Source: Mercurialis annua
Lineage: Eukaryota > Streptophyta > Magnoliopsida > Malpighiales > Euphorbiaceae
Length of the DNA stretch: 64,000 nucleotides
Direction: 5' to 3'
Assembly (NCBI RefSeq): GCF_937616625.2
Contig: NC_065575.1
Location: 3,851,501-3,915,500 of the forward strand
Positions 1-12,064 of this stretch are shown here, one piece after another. Made by a program: the position numbers and the translations under genes. The notes under the pieces are model-generated. The model was not told where the DNA came from. It worked only from the letters and a program-made list of their open reading frames with translations, and did not search any database. Each line of letters opens with the position of its first letter. Position 1 is the first letter of the stretch.

Positions 1-1428
1 CACCTAATGTTAAGACAAAATTGAGTAAATGAACAAGGTCTACTTGAAGAAATTAAAGAAATATTATATTTGTGGTGTTTGAACTTTTATAAAAGTGCAA
101 TTTTAGTGTTTAAACTTTTATTATTTTTTAAATTAGTACATTAAATATTTTAAAAGGATTTTATGATTAAAAAATTAAATGTTTTTGACTTTTTTAAATC
201 TAACCAAAATTCTAATTTTAATAATTTGGGCCTATTTATACAATCGAACAACATTTTTATTCTAGTTATAAAAATATAATTTATTATTTATTATTTTAAT
301 TTTATATAAATAAATATATCATTTGTAATTATGGGAATGAAAGTCAAGTAGATATGAGAATTATTTTTCATTTTTGCCTTATTAGCACATTAGCGACCAA
401 AAAATGGATAAATATATTTGATATATTTGTCCAAAAATTAAAATATTAATTTAAAAATAATAGTTTAGATATTGAAACGGTAAATTCAGAAGAATTCATA
501 CATTATTAATGTAATTTTTCTTTAAAAAAGAAAAAGTTGATTAACTCAATTGAAGAAAAAAATTTTGTTCACACACATCTTCTCATGAATTCCATATTTT
601 ATTTGAGTAAGTAATCATTTCAGTTATTAAATTTGTGATTGAGGGTCAAAAAAATCTCTTCAACAATAATTTTGATCAATTAAAGACAAATATTTTCAAT
701 TGTTAGGTCAATTCAAGACGATATTTTCTATTTTTACGCCAATTAAAGATAAAATTGGATCATTCTGGTCTCTAAACTTATTCATATTATCTTTAATTGA
801 TCCAACAATTGAGAGTATTGTTCTTAATTAATCCAATTTTTTTAAAATAGCTTATTTGATTCTAAATTATAAATTGGAGGACCGAATTGACTCTTTTGCT
901 CAATTCCATTTAATCAAGAAGAAGAGAACAAAACAACAAAAAGTATCCCTTGCACATATAGACAAAACATAATTAAGAACAACACTAATAACAAGATTAG
1001 CAACTCTTTATCAAAGCTCAAATCTTTTTTAATTTAATTGAACCAATTCACTTTTTTCCTCTATATCTTTCTGATGAAAAAACAGTGCCAAAACCCATAA
1101 AAACCTAGAAACTTCTTTTCTTTATTTACAGAGATTCTAGTCATAATCCTTCAAATTTTTATGGGGTTTCATTTGGGTTTTTGATCAATTACAAAACCCA
1201 GTAAGGATTTTCTTAATCCTCTTCATTAATTCAGTTAATTTCTTTGTTTTTTTAAGTTCTGTTTGCTCTGTTTTTTTTGCTGTTTTTTTCCTTTCTGCAA
1301 TTCAGCTTAGTTAGTGAATTTTTATAATTAAGTTTCTCTAGATCAAGTTTGATTCTTTATGAGATTTAGTTTTGGATAATTGAAATTTATTTAACCTTTT
1401 TTACTTTGATTGATTATTTGGGTAACCA
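1..1428. other. AT-rich 5' flank of the GRAS gene
   Basis: No coding region is supported here. The DNA is strongly AT-rich. A weak, degenerate inverted repeat may lie between about 640 and 910, but its ends could not be fixed. The last 400 bp are T- and CT-rich, as is common for plant promoters and 5' UTRs, and probably contain the promoter and leader of the GRAS gene that starts at 1429. No single TATA box stands out enough to be called. Confidence 0.5.
1201..1305 (+). other. possible 5' UTR intron of the GRAS gene
   Basis: A CA|GTAAGG donor at 1201 is followed by a strongly T-rich tract and a TTCAG acceptor ending at 1305, about 120 bp before the start codon. The 105-bp spacing and the polypyrimidine tract fit a short leader intron. 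This is inferred only from splice-like signals; an unspliced leader is equally possible. Confidence 0.3.
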
Positions 1429-2841
1429 ATGTATGAAGATGATGGATCATCATCAGTAACATCATCACCTTTACAATTTTTTTCTATGATGTCTCTGTCA
1501 CCTGGTGTGGGATCACCATATCCATGGCTTAGAGAGCTAAAATCTGAGGAGAGAGGATTATATTTGATTCATTTATTGCTCACTTGTGGAAACCATGTAG
1601 CTTCTGGTAGTCTTGAGAATGCAGAGATTGCTCTGGGCCAGATTTCTCAGCTAGCCTCTGCTGAAGGTGATACTATGCAGAGAATCGCTGCATATTTTAC
1701 GGAGGCGCTTGCTAATCGGATCATTAGAGCCTGGCCTGGTGTTCATAGGGCTCTTAATGCTACTAACATAATTTTGGTTTCTGAGGAAATGATGGTTCGG
1801 AAGTTGTTTTTCGAGATGTTTCCATTTTTGAAAGTCGGGTTTGTTCTGACGAATCAAGCTATAATTGAAGCTATGGAAGAGGAGAAGATGGTTCATATTA
1901 TTGATCTGAATGCAGCTGAGCCTGCTCAGTGGCTTGCGCTTCTTCAAGCTTTAAGTGTGCGGCCGGAAGGGCCGCCGCATTTGAGGATTACTGGTATCCA
2001 TCAACAAAAGGAGGTTCTTGATCAGATGGCTCATAAATTGATCGAAGAAGCGGAAAAGTTGGATATTCCGTTTCAGTTCAACCCTATTGTTAGCAAATTA
2101 GAGAATCTTGATATTGAAAAGTTGCGTGTTAAAACGGGTGAAGCTTTAGCGATTAGTTCAACTCTTCAGTTGCATACTCTTTTAGCCTCGGACGATGAAA
2201 CGAGGAAGAGATCTCCAGTTGCATCAAGGAATGCAAATGGAATGAACTTGCAGAAAGTCCTTCAATTGAACCAAGGCACATTGGGAGAGTTGCTCGAGAA
2301 AGATTTGGTAAATGGATATAGCCCTAGCTCCGACTCAGCCTCATCATCGCCACTTTCGCCCACATCTTCGACGAAGATGGATTATTTTCTCAATGCTCTA
2401 TGGAGTCTTTCACCAAAGCTCATGGTGGTAATGGAACAAGACTCTAATCATAATGGATCGACTCTAATGGAGAGATTATTGGAGGCATTGTACTCGTACG
2501 CTGCTCTCTTCGACTGTTTGGAATCAACTGTATCTCGAACATCCATCGAGCGACTTAAGGTGGAGAAGATGCTTTTTGGGAAAGAAATACACAACATTAT
2601 ATCATGCGAGGGAACCGAGAGAGTCGAAAGACATGAAAAGCTCGAGAGGTGGTTTCAGAGGCTCGATTTGGCCGGATTTGGAAATTCGCCTCTGAGCTAC
2701 GGAGGATTGTTGCAGGCGAGAAGATTGTTGCAAATGTATGGTTGTGATGGTTATAGGATTAAAGAGGAAAATGGATGTGTCGTAATTTGCTGGCACGATC
2801 GGACTCTATTTTCGCTATCGGCTTGGAGGTGTAGAAAGTAA
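1429..2841 (+). CDS. SCL3: GRAS-family transcription regulator, SCARECROW-LIKE 3 type
   Basis: This is a single-exon, 470-residue GRAS protein. The short N-terminus has the SSVTSSPLQFFS stretch typical of SCL3, followed by the first leucine-rich region (about residues 40-105), the VHIID motif in MVHIIDLNAAEPAQW, a second leucine-rich/PFYRE-like region, and the SAW domain ending in SLSAWRCRK. The length and complete C-terminus match SCL3, which is close to 480 residues in Arabidopsis. In that family SCL3 is a nuclear co-regulator that promotes gibberellin signalling and works with DELLA, SHR and SCR in root endodermis; that role is taken from family knowledge. The start ATG opens the family-typical acidic N-terminus. 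GRAS genes are often intronless in the coding region, as here. No break or missing motif was seen. Confidence 0.93.
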   Translation: MYEDDGSSSVTSSPLQFFSMMSLSPGVGSPYPWLRELKSEERGLYLIHLLLTCGNHVASGSLENAEIALGQISQLASAEGDTMQRIAAYFTEALANRIIRAWPGVHRALNATNIILVSEEMMVRKLFFEMFPFLKVGFVLTNQAIIEAMEEEKMVHIIDLNAAEPAQWLALLQALSVRPEGPPHLRITGIHQQKEVLDQMAHKLIEEAEKLDIPFQFNPIVSKLENLDIEKLRVKTGEALAISSTLQLHTLLASDDETRKRSPVASRNANGMNLQKVLQLNQGTLGELLEKDLVNGYSPSSDSASSSPLSPTSSTKMDYFLNALWSLSPKLMVVMEQDSNHNGSTLMERLLEALYSYAALFDCLESTVSRTSIERLKVEKMLFGKEIHNIISCEGTERVERHEKLERWFQRLDLAGFGNSPLSYGGLLQARRLLQMYGCDGYRIKEENGCVVICWHDRTLFSLSAWRCRK

Positions 2842-3860
2842 GATCAAAAGATTGATGACATGGAATATGTTAGAGAGTTTTTGATTGTATGAAATAGATT
2901 ATAGTTTCAGATGATTTGAATTGTCATCTTGATGCACATATTGCTCTTGATATGTTTTTAGTATTTTCATTTTACATTTAATGTATAACCAAATACTGAT
3001 TTATGTCAAGGCTTGAACTTGTATTACTTGGTGATCAATGGAGTTGTGTTTTCTCTCTAACTTCTGTGAATTTCTTGTACATTCTATATTATAATTTCTC
3101 TGCAACTTGATGGTCATGCCATTTTCAATCGATAGCACCAAAATGGCTTAATGCTTGCACTAAAATTATGTAGCTACAACACATTAATCGCCAAATATCA
3201 ACTGTATTTCTAACACTAAAATTAAAATATTTTGCAGTTTTCAAAACAACAACAGGAATAGAGTAATTTTTTTATCTTTTTTTAATTTGAATTCATATAT
3301 TTTTGTCAATAAAAGAGGTTGATTTTACTAAAATATGGTTCTCTGGCTCTGCCATTTGTTGCTTTAGAAATACATCCGAACATTTCTTTTTACGTCACAG
3401 TTACATATTATTAATATTGGAAGTAATTACAAATATATCTATGACTATACGTATAATAATCGACAACTAATCAAGTTAATGGTACTGAAAATAAAAGGAA
3501 AAAAAATTACATATATGATGTCTCGACTTTTTTAATCTGTTATCTCAATCTCTGAACTTTATTTCTTTGATGTTTCAACTATTTTAAAGATACATCTAAC
3601 AAGTGCATCTATCTGTTTTTCAATCACCGATACGCTAAAAGGACTAAAATGTATACTATATTATACTTCCCTATATGCAAAATGACAAACTATAATATGA
3701 AAAAAAAAGGTAATATTGTTGGCCTTTTAGTATTCCGATGATCGAAAAATGACTAAAATCACTCAATTGATACATATTTACAAAGTCGAAATATTAATTT
3801 AGAAGATATAAAAGTTCATACACCACCATAATTACAAATTAAACACACAAAAATATGAGC
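2842..3860. other. intergenic region between GRAS and WSD1-like genes
   Basis: This holds the 3' UTR of the GRAS gene and the 3' end of the opposite-strand acyltransferase, so the two genes converge. A weak fold-back lies at about 3625-3765, with CTAAAAGGAC on one side and its approximate complement near 3724-3735. No gene was seen. Confidence 0.5.
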
Positions 3861-6800
3861 TTAGGCAGCATCAGGTCCTTTGTCAAGAGCAGCATTCTTA
3901 ATAATGTTTAGTGACTCCTCAAGATGGTCACAAAGCTTGTGAGGATTAGGGATTACATCTGGATCAACTGCTACCACAATTGTCATCTTATTAAAATAGC
4001 TCTGATAATGAATTGTCAATGCCTGTGAAATTTAATATTGTAAACATTGTCATTATAAAAATTTAGCACAATAAATTAGTGATTGTTCTTGTAAAAATCC
4101 AATCGGTGGCCGATCCGGAGAACCGTCGGTTTGGTGTCCAACCGATTGGACCAGTTCATTGTCAAAAGCTAACACAATAAACTAGTGATCAACCTAATCA
4201 GTGGCTGAACCGAAGGACAGTCGGTATACTATCCGACCTATTGGACCAATTCAATCTATCGATCCGATGTTTTTCATTTTTTTAGTATTTAAAATTGTTT
4301 TTAATGATTAAATCAATATAAGTCCAGCACAAAACGATCAAAATCAATCGAAAATCAAATAAAATCTATCAATGATTTAAATTTATGATTTTAACCTACT
4401 TTGAATGGAATAGTCGGAGTAGTCGGTCCGGTACTATTTTTAAAACGGTTTTTGTGATAGATTAAATTGATTAAATTGAAAAAAATAAATGCAAGAATAT
4501 AATTTAAATTAATTAAAGACAAAGGTGAGAAGGGTATGTACATGAGGATGGCCATAAACAGTTGGGGCAAGAAATAGAATTGGATGACCATAAAAGCTTA
4601 TTTCTTCAAGAGGACCAACCACATTTGAATATGCCATTGTAGTATTTGATAGAAATCTGTGTGCTATACCTGCAGCTACCTGCATTTTTTACCATAATAT
4701 ATCACAAAATAACATATTCATTTTTTAGCCTACTTTTGCTCCTTTTCAAAGGAATTGGTTACTGAAAATATATTTTTTATATAATGGGGAGGGTACCCGC
4801 TTGGCCCGGCCAAATCCCGATCCGCTTGAGACGGGCCTGGACACTATTTTTTGCATCAAGCCCGTATTAAGTTCGTCTGTTTAGGGGGGACTTTGCGCGT
4901 ATATTTTGTTGTAATCTGGACTCGGAATAGCCCGATCCGATCCCGAGAAAACTATTATAAAAGCATGATTTAGCTAAATATTTTGTCCGAACTGGACATG
5001 ATTCAGGCTTGAATTTTCATTTTTAAATGTAAAGCTCGTTCAAACTCGGTCCTTTAACAAATATACATTATAGTCCCTAAACTTCATTTTGTAACTATTT
5101 TCTCCTTCAACCTCTATTTTGTACTCATTTAAATTTACAAAAAATAAACCATTTAATACTTATTCTTTTATCAATGTATTTAGTCAAAATGTTATAAACT
5201 TAGAAATGTAGATAGGTACCTTGACTCCGAATATGTCGACTGCGAGCTTGGCGATTCGGAAAGTGCAAGGAGCTTCGAGAGAGAGCTTTTTTCGATCAAT
5301 TGTAGCTTTGGCTTGACGAACATACTCTAATGCCTCTTTTTGTATGCCAATTTTGAAGGGCAGAACAATGTAGCCTATTCTATTACCCCATCCCCATTTT
5401 GTCTGCTTTGATTCCTTTGACATCAATTCTGCCAAACTCTATAAATCAACACACCATCATTATATGTGTATATCGCGGTATGCATTCCGTTCAAATCAAA
5501 CCAAATCGAAATTTTACTTTTTTTTTATACAAAATCGACCGAACTAAAATTAAAAAGACATAAAAAATTCCAAATGGAATTGAACCAAATAAAACCAGCC
5601 GATTCCGTTGATTTGTTGGTTCGATTATTTTTTTCAGTTCGGTCTCCACTAAAACTTAATTGGAAACATTTTTGTTCCTAATCGGACCAAACTAAAAAAT
5701 CAGATGTTTTACAATTTCAAACCGAACCAAGCCAAATTTGTCGGTTTGGTTCAATTTATTGGTTTGATTTGAACGACATTGTTTAAGATAAACTACATTT
5801 AGTTTACCTGAATTCCTGGAGTTGGTCTTAAGTTCATTAGAACAGTTGCCCTAAGTCTAATCTTATTTTGCTTTGCTTCTCCTCCCTTTTTGTCATTCTC
5901 ACCTGTTTTTTTATTCAACCAAAAAAAAAATCTGAATGATCTTAATGATTTTGAATATACTAGATATTTTTTGTTTTTCCTTAAAATATTAAACAACCAC
6001 TTGTATAAGTTAATTCATTTCATTTGAGACCCGGATAATCAACTAATTAAAAAAAAATAGAGAACATTCCCAAAGATATTAATGATATTCATGTATGAGT
6101 TCTAAAAATGAATTATACTATTTCTATTTTTATTTTTTTTTCAAATCATAGGCGGTAGTTTATTATTTAAATATTCAATTGTCATGTACGTAGTTATTAA
6201 TTATGGTTGAATGCATTAAAAACAACATAACTAATAGACAAAATTACTACTATAATACATAAGAGTCGATGTAATATTTTCTTTTTACAAATTAATTTAT
6301 TTTATCTAAATAAATTCAAAATTTTAACATTTGTGATTTTCTCAAATTGTGTATCAATTTCGTAGGGAGGAAGTAATTCATTTGAGAGTTAGATACCCAA
6401 TTAATGTTATAAATATTTCATACCTGCAGAGTATTCATAAATCCTAAAGGTAAAGCAACAAAATGACTGTTACGTGCAAAAGTTAATAGGGCTTTTTACA
6501 TAAACATCTAACATTTGTAAAAATATTACTTTTATACGGGTGAGAGTTTTCAATATGAAAACTATCATATACGCTGAAAATTATTACTTTTTTACGGATC
6601 TAATATATATACTACTCCAAATCAAACCCTCATAAACCAAATAATTTTCTCTCTCATCACAATTAATTTTTCTCTCCTCTCTCTCAGATCATCTCTCGCA
6701 ACTTGTATCTCTCTCAATTCATGTTTTTCTTAACCGAAATATCAAATTAATCTACAGATCGACGTCATCTTTCAACAACATTGTGACATTTCGTCTTCGT

Positions 6801-8242
6801 CTCGCCGTCATTTTTCATTTATCGTTTTGATTTCAGATCTGAAATTTTTTGTTATTTTTTTCATTTTCAGCTGTTTTTTTACCATTTAACATGTTTAAAA
6901 AGTATCTTTAAAGAATTTAATACTCATTTCATGTTATGTAGAGTAATTTTGCGATTTTATGGAATAAAATTCTGTTATTTCTACGTTTTTCTTGTGTTTC
7001 TGCGTTTTTTTATATTCTGCAGAACGATTTGTTGATGATGATTGATTGCTGAATTATTGTAATGTCACAGTGTTGTAGATTTTATGTTGATTTTGTGTTG
7101 ATATTATGTTGATATCAACCGTTTTTTTTTATTTTAACATTGGCAAATAAGATAATATTGTCTGTGAAATAAACTAAAAAATTAAATTAAATTAAATTGA
7201 GACTAGATAATGATATGATAGTATCGGGGAAGAAGACAAATAATGAAGTTGAATTATTGTAATGTTACAGTGTTGACATTGTATTGATTTTCGATTGATA
7301 TTTTCTTGATTTTAGTATTGGTGAAGAAGAAAATAATGATATTAAATTATTGCAATGTTACAATGTTGATCTTATGTTAATATTGTGTTGATATTTAGTT
7401 GATTTTATCATTAACGAAAAAGAACACATTATATTTGAAATAAAATAAAAGAAATTGAAAAAATATTGAAAAAATAAAAATTAGTGTAAAAGAAGATTGA
7501 CAAATTTAAATTAGTTAGTTTATTACATATGTTGATTTCGTGTTGATTTCATGTTGATATTAAAACTGGCGAAAACATCAACAGTAAAAAAAAGTCAAAA
7601 TTCAAAAAAAATAAAAAAAAATCAAAAAAATTAAAATTAAAATATGTGATAAATATTAAGTGCATGAATATAATGGTGAAAAAAAAATCAAAAATGATGA
7701 AAAAAAATGCTGGAAAATGGGAGTTAATCTAAAAAGTAAAGTTTTTTTTCAAAAAGTAGTATAAAAGAAAAGAAAGTTGGTGTAAAATGTAAAGATTTAG
7801 AAGGGATGGTAAAAAAGTAAATGTTGGAGAAAAAACAGTATTTTATATAAAAAGCCCAAGTTAATACTTCATATTTAATTTATTGAAATTTGACTATATT
7901 TAAAATAAAATTCTTTAATTCAAAATAAAATTAGTAAAATTAAAATGTTCGATTAAATTAATATTAAGCAACAAACATTTGATCTTTTTTATCATTAGAC
8001 CAAAAAAGTTTTATGAAAACTCACCGCATTCTTGATTGAGGTATCGAGAGAGCCCAGCTTGTGTTACTCCCAGTATCACATCATTGATCGTCTACTAAAT
8101 TTATTCATAATCAAAAACATAAAATTATGACAAATATTCAATCTTATTTTGTTTTTATAAGAATATTAAGAATGGGAATTTTTATTGTTTATTATGGAAC
8201 AAAAAATATCCAAATGATGAAATGAGATTTAAATTGAGTTAC

Positions 8243-8280
<38 letters not shown>

Positions 8281-10627
8281 ACAATTACTATAATTCACAT
8301 TTGCATTCTTCTTATTTGAAAATCAAATAATATGACGAAAATAAATGTCTTTTGTTAAAATTTTATGATTAACTTTACCGTTAAAGATGAAAAAATTCAG
8401 TAACTTCGTCCACAATTTTGTTATTTTATTTTACATTTTCCAATACATTAGTCTATTTCCTTTAAAAATTCCAATGATTCAGACTCTTATTTTAAGTTGC
8501 AAATATCAACAAATTTTGATTTACATAATACTCTAATTGTTAACAAGATTTAAACTTAAAAACCACATCGCTTGATTCTGAAAAAAGGAAGAATGTACAA
8601 AAGAATTATAATAAATATGAGAAGTGTTAAAGTAATTTGCTCGAAAAAGAAAGAACTCACGGTGTTCATTTTAGTCTTCACCAACTTGATGTCATCCAAA
8701 CTTACTGTGCGATACACCAGCCTTTTAGGCTTAAGATCAACCCTAGAAGTGCCTTTAAATGGAGTTTTTGTATCTTTCAAGAACAAGACCGTTGCACTAA
8801 ACAAAATCAAATCCACCAAAGTATTCCAAATCATTCTCAACACCATCCATGTAGCCAAAAAGAACCACCAAACCCCGCTCGTTGTATTAGAACCCGCCCG
8901 CTTTTGCACGGGTATTGTCGGAAGTGATTCGGGGTCGGATGTTTTTCGGGTACAAGCCAAAAGTAGGGACATTAGGGATGCACCATCACCAATTGAATGG
9001 TGAATTTTGAGAACACAAATAGATTGTGCATTTGATGTTTTTATATTAAGAATGTGAAGTTCCCATAGTGGTTTTGTAATTTCCATAGTCATTGTAGTGA
9101 GATGGGAAATATAGTCTTCAACAAATCGGTCAGGAGATTCCATATTTGGATCCACTTTTGGATTTATTATATGATCTTGTAAATTGACTGTAGTTGGTAT
9201 CCATTTCATTTTCCTACCTTTGATGTTCTTTGTATTGAAAAAAAGAAAAAAAGGTCATATACAAATGTGCATTAGTCGGTTCGCTCATTCAATCAAATCA
9301 AATGAACTAAAATAAAATTATTCTAATTTTTCTTAAGCGTATCATAACTAACATATATGCAAATCGACTTATAAACGAGCTAAAATAATATATTTTGCTT
9401 GATTGGATATTCAACTAATGACATAACTAAATTTTTATTTATATTAAACGATTTTAAATTTAATTGCTCAATATATACAAATTTAGAGGATAACGTTGCC
9501 ATTTAAGTTGTATAAAAATCATAAGGACTTATATTTCTGAAAAATTACAAAAATTCGATAAGTTTTGCTAATTCAAAAATTTCAGATTAAAAAATGAATC
9601 TAATCGATTGATTAATTTTTTTAATTTTTAGTCATAATCAAACTAATATTAATTAAAAAAATTCGAGCCATACTAATATTTTAATTGTTTAACCGGCTAA
9701 TTCAATTAGCAAACATATAACTATAAACAGACGATGTTTTAAGAATAACTATACAATACAACAGTTGTGCCACCTTATTCGTATAACAAATCAATGAGGC
9801 GTTTATCATGTGTAAGTATTTAATGATAAAAAATAAATAATAGTAATAAAAATTCTCTATCGGAAATATTTATTAATTTATTATAAAATGACGTTTGTTT
9901 AAAATAAATACTTATGTTTTAGTTAGATATTTTTATAGTTTCATTAGGATCATGCCAAGACTCTTAAAGGTTTGCCTAGAAACAGCCGCCCTAACTTATT
10001 GTGTAATGAAGTGGCAAGAATATTGGTCGGTAATATGCTTTTACTATTGTGACAAGTAAAGAAACGTTACACAATTTCAACATTTATTAGTTGGCACAAA
10101 ATCATTAGATTAAACCTTTAATAACAATTTTATGCGATAGTCTAATTCAAATTAAGGTATAATTTGAGGCTCAATTTTTTTAAATCTAATTACTAATTTC
10201 TCAATTAGAAAGATATCAGATTAAAATTTATTTCACTCGCTACTATTGGTAGAAATTAGTAACTAATCTAAACAAATGAAACTAATTTATAACAGAAGAA
10301 ATTTCAGATATGTTAAGAGAAATGGAAAAGTCAATGAACTAAAACAATCTAAGAATTTTTAAAATTTAATGATTCTAATCTGAATTTATCAATTCCGAAC
10401 GAATTTATTTAAAATCCAAAATTAAATTTAAAGAAAATTACCAGTTTACTAGAGAAGCGAGGGTGTTTGATCAAAGTTTGTTGCAATCCCAGCTTGATCA
10501 CCGCTGGATCCACGGCGGAGCTGCATCCAATAATGGAGAGAATATGGCAGTTGAAGCGCGGCGCGTGAAATATTCTAGCGGCTGGACTTAGCTCCGCTTC
10601 TTCAACTTCATCATCACCGTTTGCCAT
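3861..10627 (-). CDS. WSD1-like wax ester synthase/diacylglycerol O-acyltransferase
   Basis: Seven exons on the minus strand were assembled from splice signals and phase: 10627-10442, 9227-8661, 8091-8025, 5902-5808, 5438-5220, 4679-4542 and 4022-3861. They total 1434 nt (477 aa), close to Arabidopsis WSD1 (about 480 aa). The acyl-CoA acyltransferase motif HHxxxDG is intact as HHSIGDG at residues 138-144. A hydrophobic segment at about residues 181-212 fits membrane association. The C-terminal DUF1298-type domain contains family landmarks such as NDVILGVTQAGLSRYL, SNVVGPLEEISFYGHP and ALTIHYQSY. Family members esterify fatty alcohols or diacylglycerol with acyl-CoA at the ER, giving cuticular wax esters or triacylglycerol. 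The start is the ATG at 10627; an upstream GTG in frame was not used. Introns 2 and 3 carry a poly-G run and a Mutator-like insertion. Which substrate it prefers cannot be told from the sequence. Confidence 0.9.
5466..5790. repeat. CGGTT-rich interspersed repeat in an acyltransferase intron
   Basis: Rich in alternating AACCGAA and TTCGGTT words and flanked by inverted stretches (GTTCAAATCAAACC near the left end, GGTTTGATTTGAAC near the right end). It lies inside the intron between exons 4 and 5 of the acyltransferase gene. Similar CGGTT-rich stretches recur at about 24360-24610, 30395-30620, 43090-43320, 52915-53215, 57000-57385 and 61251-61649. A hAT-like MITE family is likely but not proven. 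Confidence 0.45.
6489..7857. mobile_element. non-autonomous Mutator-like element in a WSD1-like intron
   Basis: The 1369-bp element starts GGGCTTTTTACATAAA and ends with the near-complement of that sequence (TTTATATAAAAAGCCC). It is flanked by a perfect 9-bp target duplication, AAGTTAATA, at 6480-6488 and 7858-7866. A 9-bp duplication is the hallmark of the Mutator superfamily. Beyond the first 16 bp the terminal repeats are only partly matched. Inside, about 6610-6830 is CT-rich and less AT-rich than its surroundings, like a plant 5' UTR/exon start, which suggests captured host DNA (Pack-MULE style); the rest has iterated TGTTGAT words. No transposase frame is present. It sits in the intron between exons 3 and 4 of the acyltransferase gene. 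Confidence 0.82.
8244..8279. repeat. 36-base poly-C tract (poly-G on the sense strand)
   Basis: An unbroken run of 36 C occurs inside the intron between exons 2 and 3 of the minus-strand acyltransferase gene, so the pre-mRNA would carry G36. It may be a real hypermutable homopolymer or a sequencing or assembly artefact. Confidence 0.9.
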
Positions 10628-10843
10628 ATATGTTTCTCTTTTTCGCACAATTTTTATTTCTTTCTAATTTTTGGTCTAACTAATAAGAGTTATGAGTTTT
10701 TGTTTTTTTTTTTTAAATTTTCATGGTTTTTTTTAGAAATAGAAAAGTCTACAATTGTGGGTTCTGGGACAAGAGTTTTATTTGATAAAATTATGAGGTT
10801 GTAGTGTAGGACACAATTTAATAAACTGTCTGTTGTTGAATTA

Positions 10844-11111
10844 CTCTCTCCGTCTCAAAATAATAGTCCACTTTTTTTTTTGTCCCAAAACAATAGTCCA
10901 TTTTTTTTATAAATCACAATTTAAAGTGTTTATTTTCCATATTATCCTTATTTAAAGTGTATCATTTATTGCTATTAGCTTATAATCATAACATTTAATA
11001 AGGATATGATAGGAAAAATGAAGATAAATTTGTGAAAAATTGGAGCATTTATTGTGTTTCTTAAATTGTGTGAAAAAGAGAAAGTAAACTATTATTTTGG
11101 GACGGAGGGAG
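10844..11111. mobile_element. Stowaway-type MITE
   Basis: 268 bp, with left end CTCTCTCCGTCTCAAAATAA and right end complementary to CTCCCTCCGTCCCAAAATAA, flanked by TA on both sides. The CTCCCTCCGTCCC end and TA duplication define Stowaway MITEs (Tc1/mariner-related). It lies upstream of the acyltransferase start, within about 220-480 bp, so it may sit in that promoter. Confidence 0.85.
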
Positions 11112-11445
11112 TATATTTTATTAATTATCTACCTATGAAGACAAAAAAACACTGAAAACTAATCGTCCGAAAAAACCAACAAACTTCCAACTCAATTAGC
11201 TAAGAGAGAGGTACAAAACTCAAAAGGTTTTAAATTCGAACCTCATAGAAAATAAAATATCGACGAATTATGCAAAATTATGGAAAAAGCCTAATTTTTT
11301 TTAAAAAAAGGTTACGAATATCAGAAACGTCGACTACGACATTATATTGTCACGATAACGGAACTGTCTGCGATATATTTAACGTAAACAGCGTATAAAA
11401 AATTATAAAAATTTATTTATACTTATACGTCATATATTAAAAATA

Positions 11446-11857
11446 GGCTTAATGGCAAAAAAAAACCCAAACCTTTACGACTTGTTGCAATTATATCCAA
11501 ACATTTTAATTTTTGCAATAATATCCAAATCACATTATTTTGTTGCAATAATATCCAAATTGCATTATTTTGTTGCAATAATATCCAAATTGCACTTTTT
11601 ATGTGAACTTTTTTGAGTTTTTTGTCATTTTTTGGGACTTTTACTATATTATTATACATCAAAACATAATAATAGCCTAATATCTTAATTGAAAACAAAA
11701 AGTTTAGCCATCAATTTGACTATTATTGCTACAAAAAATGCAATTTGGATATTATTGCAACAAAAAAAATGCAATTTGGATATTATTGCAAAAATTAAAA
11801 GGTTTGGATATAATTGCAACAAATCGTAAAGGTTTGGGTTTTTTTTACCATTAGGCC
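11446..11857. mobile_element. Mutator-like MITE with long, internally repetitive TIRs
   Basis: 412 bp, flanked by a perfect 9-bp duplication TTAAAAATA (11437-11445 and 11858-11866). The ends are GGCTTAATGGCAAAAA and the complement of GGCCTAATGGTAAAAA. The inverted arms extend about 150 bp each and are themselves built of tandem units of about 35 bp carrying GCAATAATATCCAAAT. Open frames across it only reflect this repetition and are not genes. Confidence 0.85.
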
Positions 11858-12064
11858 TTAAAAATATAATAGACACTATATTGCACATTTTTAAGTAAAA
11901 CAAATCTTCATTGTCGATTAAATTTTTTCGCAAAACGCTCTATATATCTCAACAATTTTTTTCCAACCTCACAATTAGGGCATGACTAAAATATAGAGTA
12001 TTATTCAATGGCAAGAAATCTTAAGAAAAAAAAATGATTTCAAATCAAAGAATTAAAATAATGA

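Noticed and set aside
8572..9003. Plus-strand open frames of up to 143 codons over the acyltransferase exon
   Set aside because: They are the antisense shadow of exon 2 of the minus-strand WSD1-like gene, which has the HHxxxDG motif and splice-consistent exons.
11423..11933. Two minus-strand open frames of 80-90 codons with repeated peptides
   Set aside because: They read through the iterated arms of the Mutator-like MITE at 11446-11857; the peptide repeats only mirror the DNA repeats.
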